Of a stretch of 5,117 nucleotides of DNA, positions 1-5,117 are shown piece by piece. How positions within the stretch are numbered: position 1 is the stretch's first letter; every line of letters starts with the position of its first letter. A program made the translations under genes and the position numbers. The notes below the pieces were generated by a model. The model ran no database searches. It saw nothing but the letters and a program-made list of their open reading frames with translations, and was not told where the DNA came from. Source of the stretch: Prevotellaceae bacterium (GTDB lineage Bacteria > Bacteroidota > Bacteroidia > Bacteroidales > UBA932); assembly GCA_031264645.1 (NCBI GenBank), contig JAISDR010000110.1:1-5117 (forward strand), written 5' to 3'.

Positions 1-236
1 CAAGTAACATTTTGAAGAAATTTTTCATTTTATTTAATTAAATTGTTGTCATTATTAATAATTTACTCAATTAATGATTATGGGAGCATTTCCCTACAAA
101 AATCAGGCCAAAAATAATACAAAACTCAATAATATATATTTTTTTCTGAAATTATGAAAAAAGAAGAACAGATACATGAACGCATACATAAACGCATCAA
201 TGTTTCATCGCAACAGTTTCGCGGGTTTCCTTTTAG
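1..236. other. A/T-rich intergenic stretch, no gene seen
   Basis: This stretch is very A/T-rich, especially positions 1-170, and I see no reading frame with coding character, no Bacteroidota -7 box (TAnnTTTG) on either strand and no RNA gene. A short inverted repeat GGGA/TCCC (82-85 / 91-94) has only 4 bp and no following T-run, so it is not called a terminator. The gene to the left of the window is not visible, so it is unknown whether this is a downstream or an upstream region of it. Confidence 0.6.
172..195. repeat. 12-bp direct tandem duplication
   Basis: Two adjacent 12-mers, ATACATGAACGC (172-183) and ATACATAAACGC (184-195), differ at a single base. It is a minor local duplication about 60 bp left of the larger 42-bp array, and its sequence is unrelated to that array. 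No function is inferred. Confidence 0.7.
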
Positions 237-559
237 CCGGAGGGGGATTTCACGCTTGCCCTGAGCACAAAACAAGTCGGAAAAATGCTCTGGGCAAATG
301 CCCTGAGGACAAAACAGGTCGGAAATATGCTCTGGGCAAATGCCCGGAGGACAAAACAGGTCGGAAAAATGCTCAGGGCAAATGCCCGGAGGACAAAACA
401 AGTCGGAAAAATGCTCAGGGCAAATGCCCGGAGGACAAAACAAGTCGGAAAAATGCTCAGGGCAAATGCCCGGAGGACAAAACAAGTTGGAAAAATGCTC
501 CGGGCAAACAATCTGCTGGAACGAAGCTTCACAGGAAGTACGGATGAAACGCCCTCCGG
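237..559. repeat. Imperfect inverted repeat bracketing the 42-bp array
   Basis: The left arm at 237-252 begins CCGGAGGG and continues to TTTCA. The right arm at 545-559, read on the other strand, begins CCGGAGGG and also reaches TTTCA. The 8-bp outer parts match perfectly (237-244 versus 552-559), and the inner parts match after one mismatch and one single-base indel. The arms enclose the whole tandem array. The core CCGGAGG also occurs inside units 3-6, so the arms may be related to the units. I see no obvious target-site duplication outside the arms and no transposase. The cassette could be a MITE-like or REP-like non-autonomous element, or only related repeat fragments; the sequence does not decide. 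Confidence 0.6.
257..508. repeat. Tandem array, six copies of a 42-bp unit
   Basis: Six head-to-tail units of exactly 42 bp start at 257, 299, 341, 383, 425 and 467 with no unique spacers. Each begins TGCCC(T/G)GAG and ends GCTC(T/A/C)GGGCAAA. Units 4 and 5 are identical, and every other unit differs from them at one to four positions (unit positions 6, 10, 19, 22, 28, 35). Each unit holds imperfect inverted arms (unit positions 1-10 and 31-40) around a 20-nt A-rich centre. Unit junctions also form a tight inverted repeat, GGGC-AAAT-GCCC, with a further CTC/GAG outside one mismatch. Because 42 is a multiple of 3 and the unit lacks stops in several frames, both strands show open frames encoding 14-residue repeats. 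No promoter precedes them, and I consider them accidental. G+C is clearly higher than in the flanks. The array is probably a non-coding intergenic minisatellite or REP-like element; its function is unknown. Confidence 0.93.
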
Positions 560-592
560 GTAATTAATAATTCATAACTTTTAGTTCTTACC

Positions 593-608
593 CGCCAAAA
601 ATTTGGCG
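593..608. promoter_or_regulatory. Palindrome CGCCAAA-AA-TTTGGCG overlapping the -33 box
   Basis: CGCCAAA (593-599) and TTTGGCG (602-608) are perfect 7-bp inverted arms around AA. The right arm contains the TTTG at 602-605 that serves as the proposed -33 element of the tsaC promoter. A dyad at this place is a plausible operator for a dimeric regulator, which is inference from position only. It is not a good intrinsic terminator for either strand: on the + strand an A-run rather than a T-run follows. Confidence 0.45.
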
Positions 609-633
609 TGAAAAAAAAATATATGTACATTTG
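602..633 (+). promoter_or_regulatory. Bacteroidota-type promoter for the tsaC-gpmA-argS cluster
   Basis: TTTG at 602-605 and TACATTTG at 626-633 match the Bacteroidota primary sigma consensus (-33 TTTG and -7 TAnnTTTG) at every defined position, with a 20-bp spacer. Transcription would start around 637-642, leaving a leader of roughly 30 nt before the ATG at 672. An A9 run lies within the spacer. No other equally good match was found ahead of the four genes, so this is the best candidate for driving the whole cluster. Confidence 0.75.
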
Positions 634-671
634 CAAATTATTTAAATATAGATAAATCTTTAAAAGATAGA

Positions 672-1229
672 ATGATAAACGATATAAGAAAGGCGGCGGA
701 AATTCTGAAACAGGGAGGAATAATATTGTATCCTACAGATACAGTGTGGGGTATAGGCTGCGACGCCACAAACGACGACGCTGTGAAGAAACTCTACAGT
801 TTGAAGAAGAAAGAAGACTCATCGCTTATACTGGTTTCCGATACGAATATGATTTACAAGTATGTACAGAATGTTCCCGAAATTGCGATTCAGTTAGTTG
901 AAATATCCGACAAGCCTTTGACCGTCGTTTTTCCGGACGCCTGCGGAGTATCTTCCGGCGTAACTGCATCCGACGGGAGTATCGGGATACGTTTGGTTAA
1001 CCACGAATATTGCACCGGCTTGATTAAAGTCCTGAAACGTCCGCTGGTATCGACGTCTGCGAATATTTCGGGCATGCCGGCGCCGAGGTCTTTCAGCGAA
1101 ATATCCAAAATCATTATCGAAGGAGTTGATTATGTCGTTGATGCGAAATATGCAGGAAAAATGACGGGAAAACCTTCATCGATTATAAAAATCGGCGTTT
1201 CGGGGGAAGTGAAAATAATAAGAGAATAA
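672..1229 (+). CDS. tsaC: Threonylcarbamoyl-AMP synthase (TsaC/YrdC/Sua5 family)
   Basis: The 185-residue product belongs to the YrdC/Sua5 family. These cytoplasmic enzymes make threonylcarbamoyl-AMP from threonine, bicarbonate and ATP, the first step of the t6A modification at A37 of tRNAs reading ANN codons. Visible family motifs are YPTDTVWGIGCDA (residues 20-32), the basic KKK stretch (45-47) where relatives often have KxR, KPLTVVFP (81-88), SIGIRL (103-108), STSANISG (127-134) and GKPSSIIKI (166-174). The length fits the short TsaC form (about 190 residues); the C-terminal Sua5 domain is absent. The ATG at 672 is about 30 nt after the predicted transcription start, and in frame upstream there is a TGA at 609-611 with no other ATG between. 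No Shine-Dalgarno is present. It is the first gene of the cluster, 18 bp before gpmA. The paralogue YciO has the same fold, so the exact activity rests on family similarity. Confidence 0.9.
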   Translation: MINDIRKAAEILKQGGIILYPTDTVWGIGCDATNDDAVKKLYSLKKKEDSSLILVSDTNMIYKYVQNVPEIAIQLVEISDKPLTVVFPDACGVSSGVTASDGSIGIRLVNHEYCTGLIKVLKRPLVSTSANISGMPAPRSFSEISKIIIEGVDYVVDAKYAGKMTGKPSSIIKIGVSGEVKIIRE

Positions 1230-1247
1230 TAATAAACAGATTAGATA

Positions 1248-1991
1248 ATGAAAAAAGTTGTATTACTCCGTCATGGAGAGAGCGTTTGGAATAACGAAAA
1301 CAGATTTACGGGCTGGACAGATGTTGATTTGTCGCCAAAAGGTATGGAAGAAGCGGTTTTGGCAGGTAAAACTCTGAAAGAAAATGGCTTTTGTTTTCAG
1401 AAAGCATATACTTCCTATCTGAAAAGAGCTGTTAAAACCTTGAACAGCGTCCTGGACGTCATGGATTTGGACTGGATTCCCGTTGAAAAGTCATGGAGAC
1501 TGAACGAAAAGCATTATGGAATGCTGCAGGGACTCAACAAAGCGGAAACTGCTGCAAAATACGGTGAAGATCAGGTTCTTGTATGGCGCAGAAGCTATGA
1601 TATCGCTCCGGCGCCTCTTGCATCCGATGATTCCCGCAATCCGCGTTCCGATATCCGTTATAACGAATTGAAAGACTGTGAAGTTCCATTAACCGAATCA
1701 TTGAAGGAGACAGTCGAAAGAGCCGTTCCCTACTGGGAAAAAGTGATTGTACCGTCTTTGAAACAGTATGACCAGATTATAATTGCCGCCCACGGCAACA
1801 GTTTGAGAGCGATAATCAAGTTTCTGAAAAACATCTCCGATTCCGAAATCGTAAGCCTGAATCTCCCGACGGCGATTCCTTATGTTTTTGAATTTGACGA
1901 TGATGTAAATCTTCTTAAAGATTATTTTCTGGGCGATCCGGAAGAAATCAAAAAGAAAATGGCTGCGGTCGCAAATCAGGGAAAAAAATAA
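1248..1991 (+). CDS. gpmA: 2,3-bisphosphoglycerate-dependent phosphoglycerate mutase
   Basis: This 247-residue protein interconverts 3- and 2-phosphoglycerate in glycolysis and gluconeogenesis through a phosphohistidine intermediate primed by 2,3-bisphosphoglycerate. The histidine phosphatase signature LRHGES lies at residues 7-12, with the catalytic H9. The second active-site histidine is H182 in [10 protein letters not shown]60 fits the phosphate-binding arginine, and E87 in [17 protein letters not shown] (84-100) fits the acid/base glutamate. [13 protein letters not shown] (20-32) and [12 protein letters not shown] (113-124) are typical of the dPGM branch rather than of general histidine phosphatases. 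The length matches the usual ~248-250 residues, and the C-terminal lid segment appears complete. The ATG at 1248 gives the motif at the normal distance from the N terminus. It lies 18 bp after tsaC and 45 bp before argS, probably on the same transcript. It is soluble, with no signal peptide. Confidence 0.96.
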   Translation: MKKVVLLRHGESVWNNENRFTGWTDVDLSPKGMEEAVLAGKTLKENGFCFQKAYTSYLKRAVKTLNSVLDVMDLDWIPVEKSWRLNEKHYGMLQGLNKAETAAKYGEDQVLVWRRSYDIAPAPLASDDSRNPRSDIRYNELKDCEVPLTESLKETVERAVPYWEKVIVPSLKQYDQIIIAAHGNSLRAIIKFLKNISDSEIVSLNLPTAIPYVFEFDDDVNLLKDYFLGDPEEIKKKMAAVANQGKK

Positions 1992-2007
1992 TTCGTGTAA
2001 ATTCGTG
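1991..2007. repeat. Short direct repeat ATTCGTG x2 between gpmA and argS
   Basis: ATTCGTG occurs at 1991-1997 and again at 2001-2007, a 10-bp period that begins on the last base of the gpmA stop codon. A second small pair, TCAAGA (2019-2024 and 2026-2031), follows in the same 45-bp gap. No -7 box or terminator is seen in this gap, so it does not obviously separate gpmA and argS into different transcripts. The phrase resembles short repeated words I recall from intergenic DNA of Bacteroidota; this was not checked. Confidence 0.55.
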
Positions 2008-2036
2008 GACTTTAGACTTCAAGAATCAAGATTTTT

Positions 2037-3812
2037 ATGGACATAGAAAACATCATCAGGACACATATTGCAGATATTGTCAAGGGATTATATCCCGACA
2101 TTCCGGAGAACCTTGTGCAGGTTCAAAGAACGAGGAAAGAATTTGAAGGCGATTATACTCTGGTAATCTTTCCGTTTCTGAAATGGAGCCGGAAGTCGCC
2201 GGAACAGACAGCCAAAGAATTGGGAGACCGTCTGCTGGAGCGTCTGGATATTGTGGATACTGTAAATATCGTCAAAGGTTTTTTGAATATAAAGCTGAAA
2301 CCGTCCTTGTGGCTCGAAAAGCTTTCGGAATATATCGAAGACAGAAATTTCGGCTTCCATGCGCCTACAGGCAAGCGGGTTATGGTGGAATATTCTTCTC
2401 CAAATACAAACAAGCCCCTGCATTTGGGACATATACGCAATATTCTGCTTGGCTGGTCGGTTTCGAAGATTCTTGAAGCCTGCGGACACGAGGTAATGAA
2501 GGTTAATCTGGTTAACGACAGAGGTATCCATATATGCAAGTCAATGCTTGCGTGGCTGAATTTCGCAAACGGAGAGACGCCCGAAAGTTCGGGAGAAAAA
2601 GGCGACCATCTGGTTGGGAACTATTATGTGAAATTCGACAAGGAATATAAATCGCAGATTGAAGAGCTCGTAAACAGGGGAATGGAACGGGCGGAAGCCG
2701 AAAACAGCGCTCCCGTCTTTGTGGAAGCGCGCGAAATGCTGCGTAAATGGGAAGCCAGAGACCCCGAAACAATTGCACTGTGGACAAAAATGAATGGCTG
2801 GGTATATGCAGGATTTGATGAAACTTATCGCAGTCTTGGCGTATCGTTCGATAAAACGTATTACGAATCAAATACCTGGGTGCTGGGCAAGAAAATTGTG
2901 GAGGAAGGTCTGGCGAAGGGAATATTCTCTAAAAAGGAAGACAGTTCGGTGTGGATTGACCTCGCGGACGAAGGATTAGACCAAAAATTACTCCTGCGCA
3001 GCGACGGCACGTCCGTGTATATGACTCAGGATTTGGGAACGGCGGAACAGCGTTTCGACGAATACCGGTTCGACAAAATGATATATGTCGTCGGAAACGA
3101 ACAGAATTATCATTTTCAGGTGCTTAAACTTATTCTCCTTAAACTTGGATACAAATGGTCGGATGATATCTACCATCTTTCGTACGGAATGGTGGAGTTG
3201 CCCGAAGGCAAGATGAAATCGAGGGAAGGCACTGTGGTTGACGCGGATGACCTTGTTGAAGAAATGCTGCGGACAGCCAGGGAAGTGTCGGAAGAGCTGG
3301 GCAAACTCAATGAAATGACAGCCGAAGAAGCTGACAGTATTGTCAATATGATAGGCTTGGGCGCTTTAAAATATTTTATTCTGAAAGTCGATCCTAAAAA
3401 AACCATGCTTTTCAATCCTAAGGAATCTATTGACTTTAACGGCAATACGGCTTCCTTTATACAGTATACGCATGCAAGGATAAAATCCATTTTGCGCAAA
3501 AATGAAGGCGCGTCTTTTCTTGACGGGCTGAATAAGGCTGCTCCGGACAGCAAGGAGCTGGAGCTGATTAAGTTGATAGACACGTTTCCCGAAACGGTCT
3601 CGCTTGCGGGAGAAAATTTCTCGCCGGCGCTGATTGCCAATTACATTTACGATCTGGCAAAGGAATACAACCAGTTCTATCACGATTATCCCATTCTGAA
3701 AGAGGAAAATACCGCAAATAAAAACATGCGGCTTGCAGTGTCGTACCAGATTGCGGAAATAATCAAAAAAGGGATGAACCTCCTGGGAATAAATGTCCCC
3801 GAAAAAATGTAA
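2037..3812 (+). CDS. argS: Arginyl-tRNA synthetase
   Basis: The 591-residue product is a full-length class I arginyl-tRNA synthetase, which charges tRNA-Arg with arginine using ATP in the cytoplasm. An N-terminal Arg_tRNA_synt_N (Add-1) domain covers about residues 1-88, with the conserved FEGDYTL near 36-42. The catalytic Rossmann domain carries SSPNTNKPLHLGHIRN (120-135), containing the HIGH motif as HLGH (129-132), and NDRGIHICKSM (160-170). YMTQDLGTA (328-336), GNEQNYHFQ (353-361) and the KMSKS-loop equivalent KMKSREGTVVDADDL (392-406) follow. The DALR-type anticodon-binding domain occupies about 470-591, starting near ASFIQYTHARI (472-482) and ending NLLGINVPEKM. The length is close to the ~595 residues usual for Bacteroidota. 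No frameshift or missing motif is seen. The ATG at 2037 has only A/T-rich sequence before it and no Shine-Dalgarno. The stop is 14 bp before the membrane-protein gene, supporting cotranscription. Confidence 0.97.
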   Translation: MDIENIIRTHIADIVKGLYPDIPENLVQVQRTRKEFEGDYTLVIFPFLKWSRKSPEQTAKELGDRLLERLDIVDTVNIVKGFLNIKLKPSLWLEKLSEYIEDRNFGFHAPTGKRVMVEYSSPNTNKPLHLGHIRNILLGWSVSKILEACGHEVMKVNLVNDRGIHICKSMLAWLNFANGETPESSGEKGDHLVGNYYVKFDKEYKSQIEELVNRGMERAEAENSAPVFVEAREMLRKWEARDPETIALWTKMNGWVYAGFDETYRSLGVSFDKTYYESNTWVLGKKIVEEGLAKGIFSKKEDSSVWIDLADEGLDQKLLLRSDGTSVYMTQDLGTAEQRFDEYRFDKMIYVVGNEQNYHFQVLKLILLKLGYKWSDDIYHLSYGMVELPEGKMKSREGTVVDADDLVEEMLRTAREVSEELGKLNEMTAEEADSIVNMIGLGALKYFILKVDPKKTMLFNPKESIDFNGNTASFIQYTHARIKSILRKNEGASFLDGLNKAAPDSKELELIKLIDTFPETVSLAGENFSPALIANYIYDLAKEYNQFYHDYPILKEENTANKNMRLAVSYQIAEIIKKGMNLLGINVPEKM

Positions 3813-3826
3813 TATGTTTATTTAAA

Positions 3827-4807
3827 ATGATATTCGACAATATAAGACGCAAGGTATTCAGGATTCTGCTGTTTGCTTTGCTTATATTGTTGCTGCTGTA
3901 TTTCAAGGATTTGTTTTTTGATGTTCCCGGTACGGCAGAGTGGAAACATTCTGCGTTTAAAGAATTTTCAAACGTTTTTCACGGACGGCTGTCCCTTCTG
4001 ATTTCCATGGCGCTGACGCTGGCAAGCGGATTATTGATTTACAAGCTCAGTTATGACAATCTATCCTTCACAGGCAGAGAACATTTGCTGATATGGCTCT
4101 GGGTTATTCAAGCCGGAGCTTTTTCCTTTTTGCATCCCCTGTCCGGGATTCATTTTGCGACGGTTTTTATACTCCTGTCATACGGCGCGCTTTTCAGTAC
4201 ATACCGGAAAACGTCTGATAATGAAGGGATATTTTTGTCGGCGATGTACCTGGGCATTGCAGGTCTTTTTTATGACTGTTCGATATATTTGTTTATACCG
4301 TATATAATTGCGCTGTACCGGTTTAAGATTGTCAAGTTCAGGGACTGGATAATTTCAATCGCTGGATTTCTTGTCCCGTTTTATTTCTCCATTTTCATTT
4401 TTCATTTCTTCACGGGAGACTGGCTGTATCCGATTGAATCGACGATAAACGGCGTCATTCCTGATGATTTGTCGTTGAGAATTGCAGAGATGAGCGTAGC
4501 CCAGTATATTTTCTGCATATTAATCTTTGTGCTGATTGTCACTGAAATGCTAATGCCGGCAAAATCAAGGGGCAGCGGGATAAATCAAAAAACAATATCC
4601 TGCCTGCGTTCATTTTCCGTGTTAATGTGCGCTTCGGTACTGATATTCCTGCTTTTCGCCCCCGAAAGTAAACTGATACTCCAGATAATAATTATCTATA
4701 CAACAGTACGCTTGAGAATTTTATTCATTAAAATCAATAAAAATATCATCGCAAACTCCCTTTTCCTGCTGCTGATAGTCGCTTCTGTTATTACGGCTAT
4801 ATTATAA
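3827..4807 (+). CDS. Polytopic membrane protein, DUF6427-like
   Basis: This 326-residue protein is strongly hydrophobic, with about eight to ten likely transmembrane helices near residues 11-27, 55-74, 87-101, 106-124, 136-163, 173-195, 227-243, 264-277, 283-298 and 309-325, so it should sit in the inner membrane. No signal peptide separate from the first helix is seen. The stretch LGIAGLFYDCSIYLFIPYI (142-160), followed by YRFKIVKFRDWIISIAGFLVPF (164-185), resembles the core of DUF6427 proteins of Bacteroidota as I remember them: a GLA-LFY helix, then an R-F-(N/K)-x-R-(E/D)-W-I loop, then an LP-rich helix. This family link is from recall. No catalytic motif is recognisable and the function is unknown. 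A possible upstream ATG at 3814 hits a stop after two codons, so 3827 is the start. It is the last gene of the cluster, 14 bp after argS; no functional link to tRNA charging is evident. Confidence 0.85.
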   Translation: MIFDNIRRKVFRILLFALLILLLLYFKDLFFDVPGTAEWKHSAFKEFSNVFHGRLSLLISMALTLASGLLIYKLSYDNLSFTGREHLLIWLWVIQAGAFSFLHPLSGIHFATVFILLSYGALFSTYRKTSDNEGIFLSAMYLGIAGLFYDCSIYLFIPYIIALYRFKIVKFRDWIISIAGFLVPFYFSIFIFHFFTGDWLYPIESTINGVIPDDLSLRIAEMSVAQYIFCILIFVLIVTEMLMPAKSRGSGINQKTISCLRSFSVLMCASVLIFLLFAPESKLILQIIIIYTTVRLRILFIKINKNIIANSLFLLLIVASVITAIL

Positions 4808-4836
4808 TTCAATCCGTAAGATTAGAATCTTTTCAT

Positions 4837-4854
4837 ACTGGCTGTTTCCAGTTT
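4837..4854 (+). terminator. Possible weak terminator hairpin
   Basis: ACTGG (4837-4841) and CCAGT (4848-4852) form a 5-bp stem with a 6-nt loop starting 30 nt after the membrane-protein stop. Only a short TT (4853-4854) follows, plus one more T before CCC, so this is a poor intrinsic terminator by normal criteria. An adjoining A/T-only hairpin AAGAT/ATCTT (4818-4822 / 4827-4831), followed by TTT, could assist. The position is right for ending the operon, but the strength is doubtful. Confidence 0.3.
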
Positions 4855-4865
4855 CCCGCACGGGG

Positions 4866-4895
4866 GACCGTCATAAATGCCGGTCGATGACGGAC
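4866..4895. repeat. Inverted repeat GACCGTCAT / ATGACGGAC
   Basis: GACCGTCAT (4866-4874) and ATGACGGAC (4887-4895) pair at 8 of 9 positions across a 12-nt loop. The same left arm can instead pair with CGGTC (4881-4885) through GACCG (4866-4870), so two hairpins compete. No T-run follows, so it is not called a terminator. It may be a structured 3' end or a protein-binding dyad. Confidence 0.5.
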
Positions 4896-4911
4896 AACGA
4901 TGGTCAGAAAG

Positions 4912-5003
4912 TTCAGACAAAAGCATTGCATCGCGAAATCCTGTTAATCCTGAAAATCCTGAAAATCTTGCTTCAGACAAAAGAAATCCTGCTTCAGACA
5001 ATC
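4912..5003. repeat. Cluster of AATCCTG 9-mers and TTCAGACAA phrases
   Basis: Four contiguous 9-mers of the form AATC(C/T)TGnn start at 4937, 4946, 4955 and 4964, and a fifth starts at 4985. A longer phrase AATC(C/T)TGCTTCAGACAA occurs twice, at 4964-4980 and 4985-5001, a 21-bp period. TTCAGACAA also occurs at 4912-4920, and a variant TACAGACAA follows at 5035-5043. Similar chains of AATCCTG words are, as far as I recall, common in intergenic DNA of Bacteroidota and some other phyla; this was not checked. The repeats create a low-complexity open frame, which is not believed to be a gene. Confidence 0.75.
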
Positions 5004-5085
5004 AAAAAAATCATTCAAATCAAAAAAAATCACAGTACAGACAAAATTTTAATCACAAGAAACACAAACAAATAAAAATTAATTT

Positions 5086-5110
5086 TAACATTTTTATAAT
5101 AAAAGTGTTA
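5086..5110. repeat. A/T-rich hairpin at window edge
   Basis: TAACATTTTT (5086-5095) and AAAAGTGTTA (5101-5110) pair over 10 bp, with one T-G wobble, around a 5-nt ATAAT loop. It lies 280 nt beyond the last stop and is followed by TGTTTAT. It could be a bidirectional A/T-rich terminator between this cluster and an unseen gene to the right, or part of that gene's regulatory region. Confidence 0.4.
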
Positions 5111-5117
5111 TGTTTAT

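Larger units (their letters stand above)
4808..5117. other. Non-coding region after the gene cluster
   Basis: No convincing gene is seen in these 310 bases. The only sizeable + strand frame (4887-5075) is low-complexity and runs through short repeats, so it is not called. The left part (4818-4895) is rich in small inverted repeats, the middle (4912-5003) holds 9-mer and TTCAGACAA repeats, and the right part (about 5000-5085) is A-rich and nearly free of G on the + strand. No RNA family was recognised. Confidence 0.6.

Noticed and set aside
82..94. GGGA/TCCC hairpin as a terminator of an upstream gene
   Set aside because: It has only 4 bp of stem and no T-run after it.
126..485. Open frame on the - strand with repeats of the FCPPGICPEHFSDL type
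   Set aside because: It is the same tandem-repeat effect, with a C-terminal part made of A/T-rich intergenic sequence. I recognise no such protein family and see no promoter for it.
257..508. CRISPR array
   Set aside because: The units are contiguous and near-identical over all 42 bp with no unique spacers, and there are no cas genes nearby.
176..547. Open frame on the + strand with 14-residue repeats (CPEDKTSRKNAQGK type)
   Set aside because: The frame is open because a 42-bp unit keeps phase and lacks stops; several other frames on both strands are equally open. No promoter precedes it, and the flanking parts do not look like protein.
593..608. Palindrome as an intrinsic terminator
   Set aside because: On the + strand it is followed by an A-run, and on the - strand the T-run comes before the hairpin rather than after it. 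A position on the -33 box fits an operator better.
2088..3683. Long - strand open frames inside argS
   Set aside because: They are shadows of a gene with intact class I synthetase motifs over its full length and have no protein family character.
4887..5075. 62-residue + strand frame after the membrane gene
   Set aside because: The product is low-complexity (K, I, L, Q, T), arises from the AATCCTG and TTCAGACAA repeats and an A-rich tail, and has no promoter or family resemblance.

Overview
The window looks like a chromosomal segment of a member of the Bacteroidota, probably Bacteroidales. Four observations point there: a near-consensus Bacteroidota promoter (TTTG, 20 bp, TAnnTTTG) ahead of the first gene; no Shine-Dalgarno sequences, with A/T-rich stretches before every start; an arginyl-tRNA synthetase with the KMKSREGT form of the KMSKS loop; and a membrane protein resembling the DUF6427 family, which I know mainly from Bacteroidota. 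Species cannot be named from this sequence.

Layout: positions 1-671 hold no convincing gene. They contain an A/T-rich stretch, then six tandem copies of a 42-bp unit (257-508) bracketed by an imperfect inverted repeat (237-252 / 545-559), then a promoter (602-633) whose -33 box lies in a 7+7 bp palindrome. Positions 672-4807 carry four genes on the + strand with gaps of 18, 45 and 14 bp, most simply one operon: tsaC-type threonylcarbamoyl-AMP synthase, gpmA (2,3-BPG-dependent phosphoglycerate mutase), argS, and a polytopic membrane protein of unknown function. Positions 4808-5117 are non-coding and hold several small inverted repeats, a cluster of AATCCTG-type 9-mers with TTCAGACAA phrases, and an A/T-rich hairpin at the window edge.

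The genes are housekeeping: two serve translation (t6A tRNA modification and tRNA-Arg charging), one serves glycolysis, and the last is an uncharacterised inner-membrane protein. No joint pathway is evident beyond general growth. The unusual material is the intergenic repeat cassette at 237-559. Its units can form hairpins in two competing registers, and one terminal unit has an arm that pairs perfectly. I see no defence system, CRISPR array, transposase, tRNA or rRNA here.
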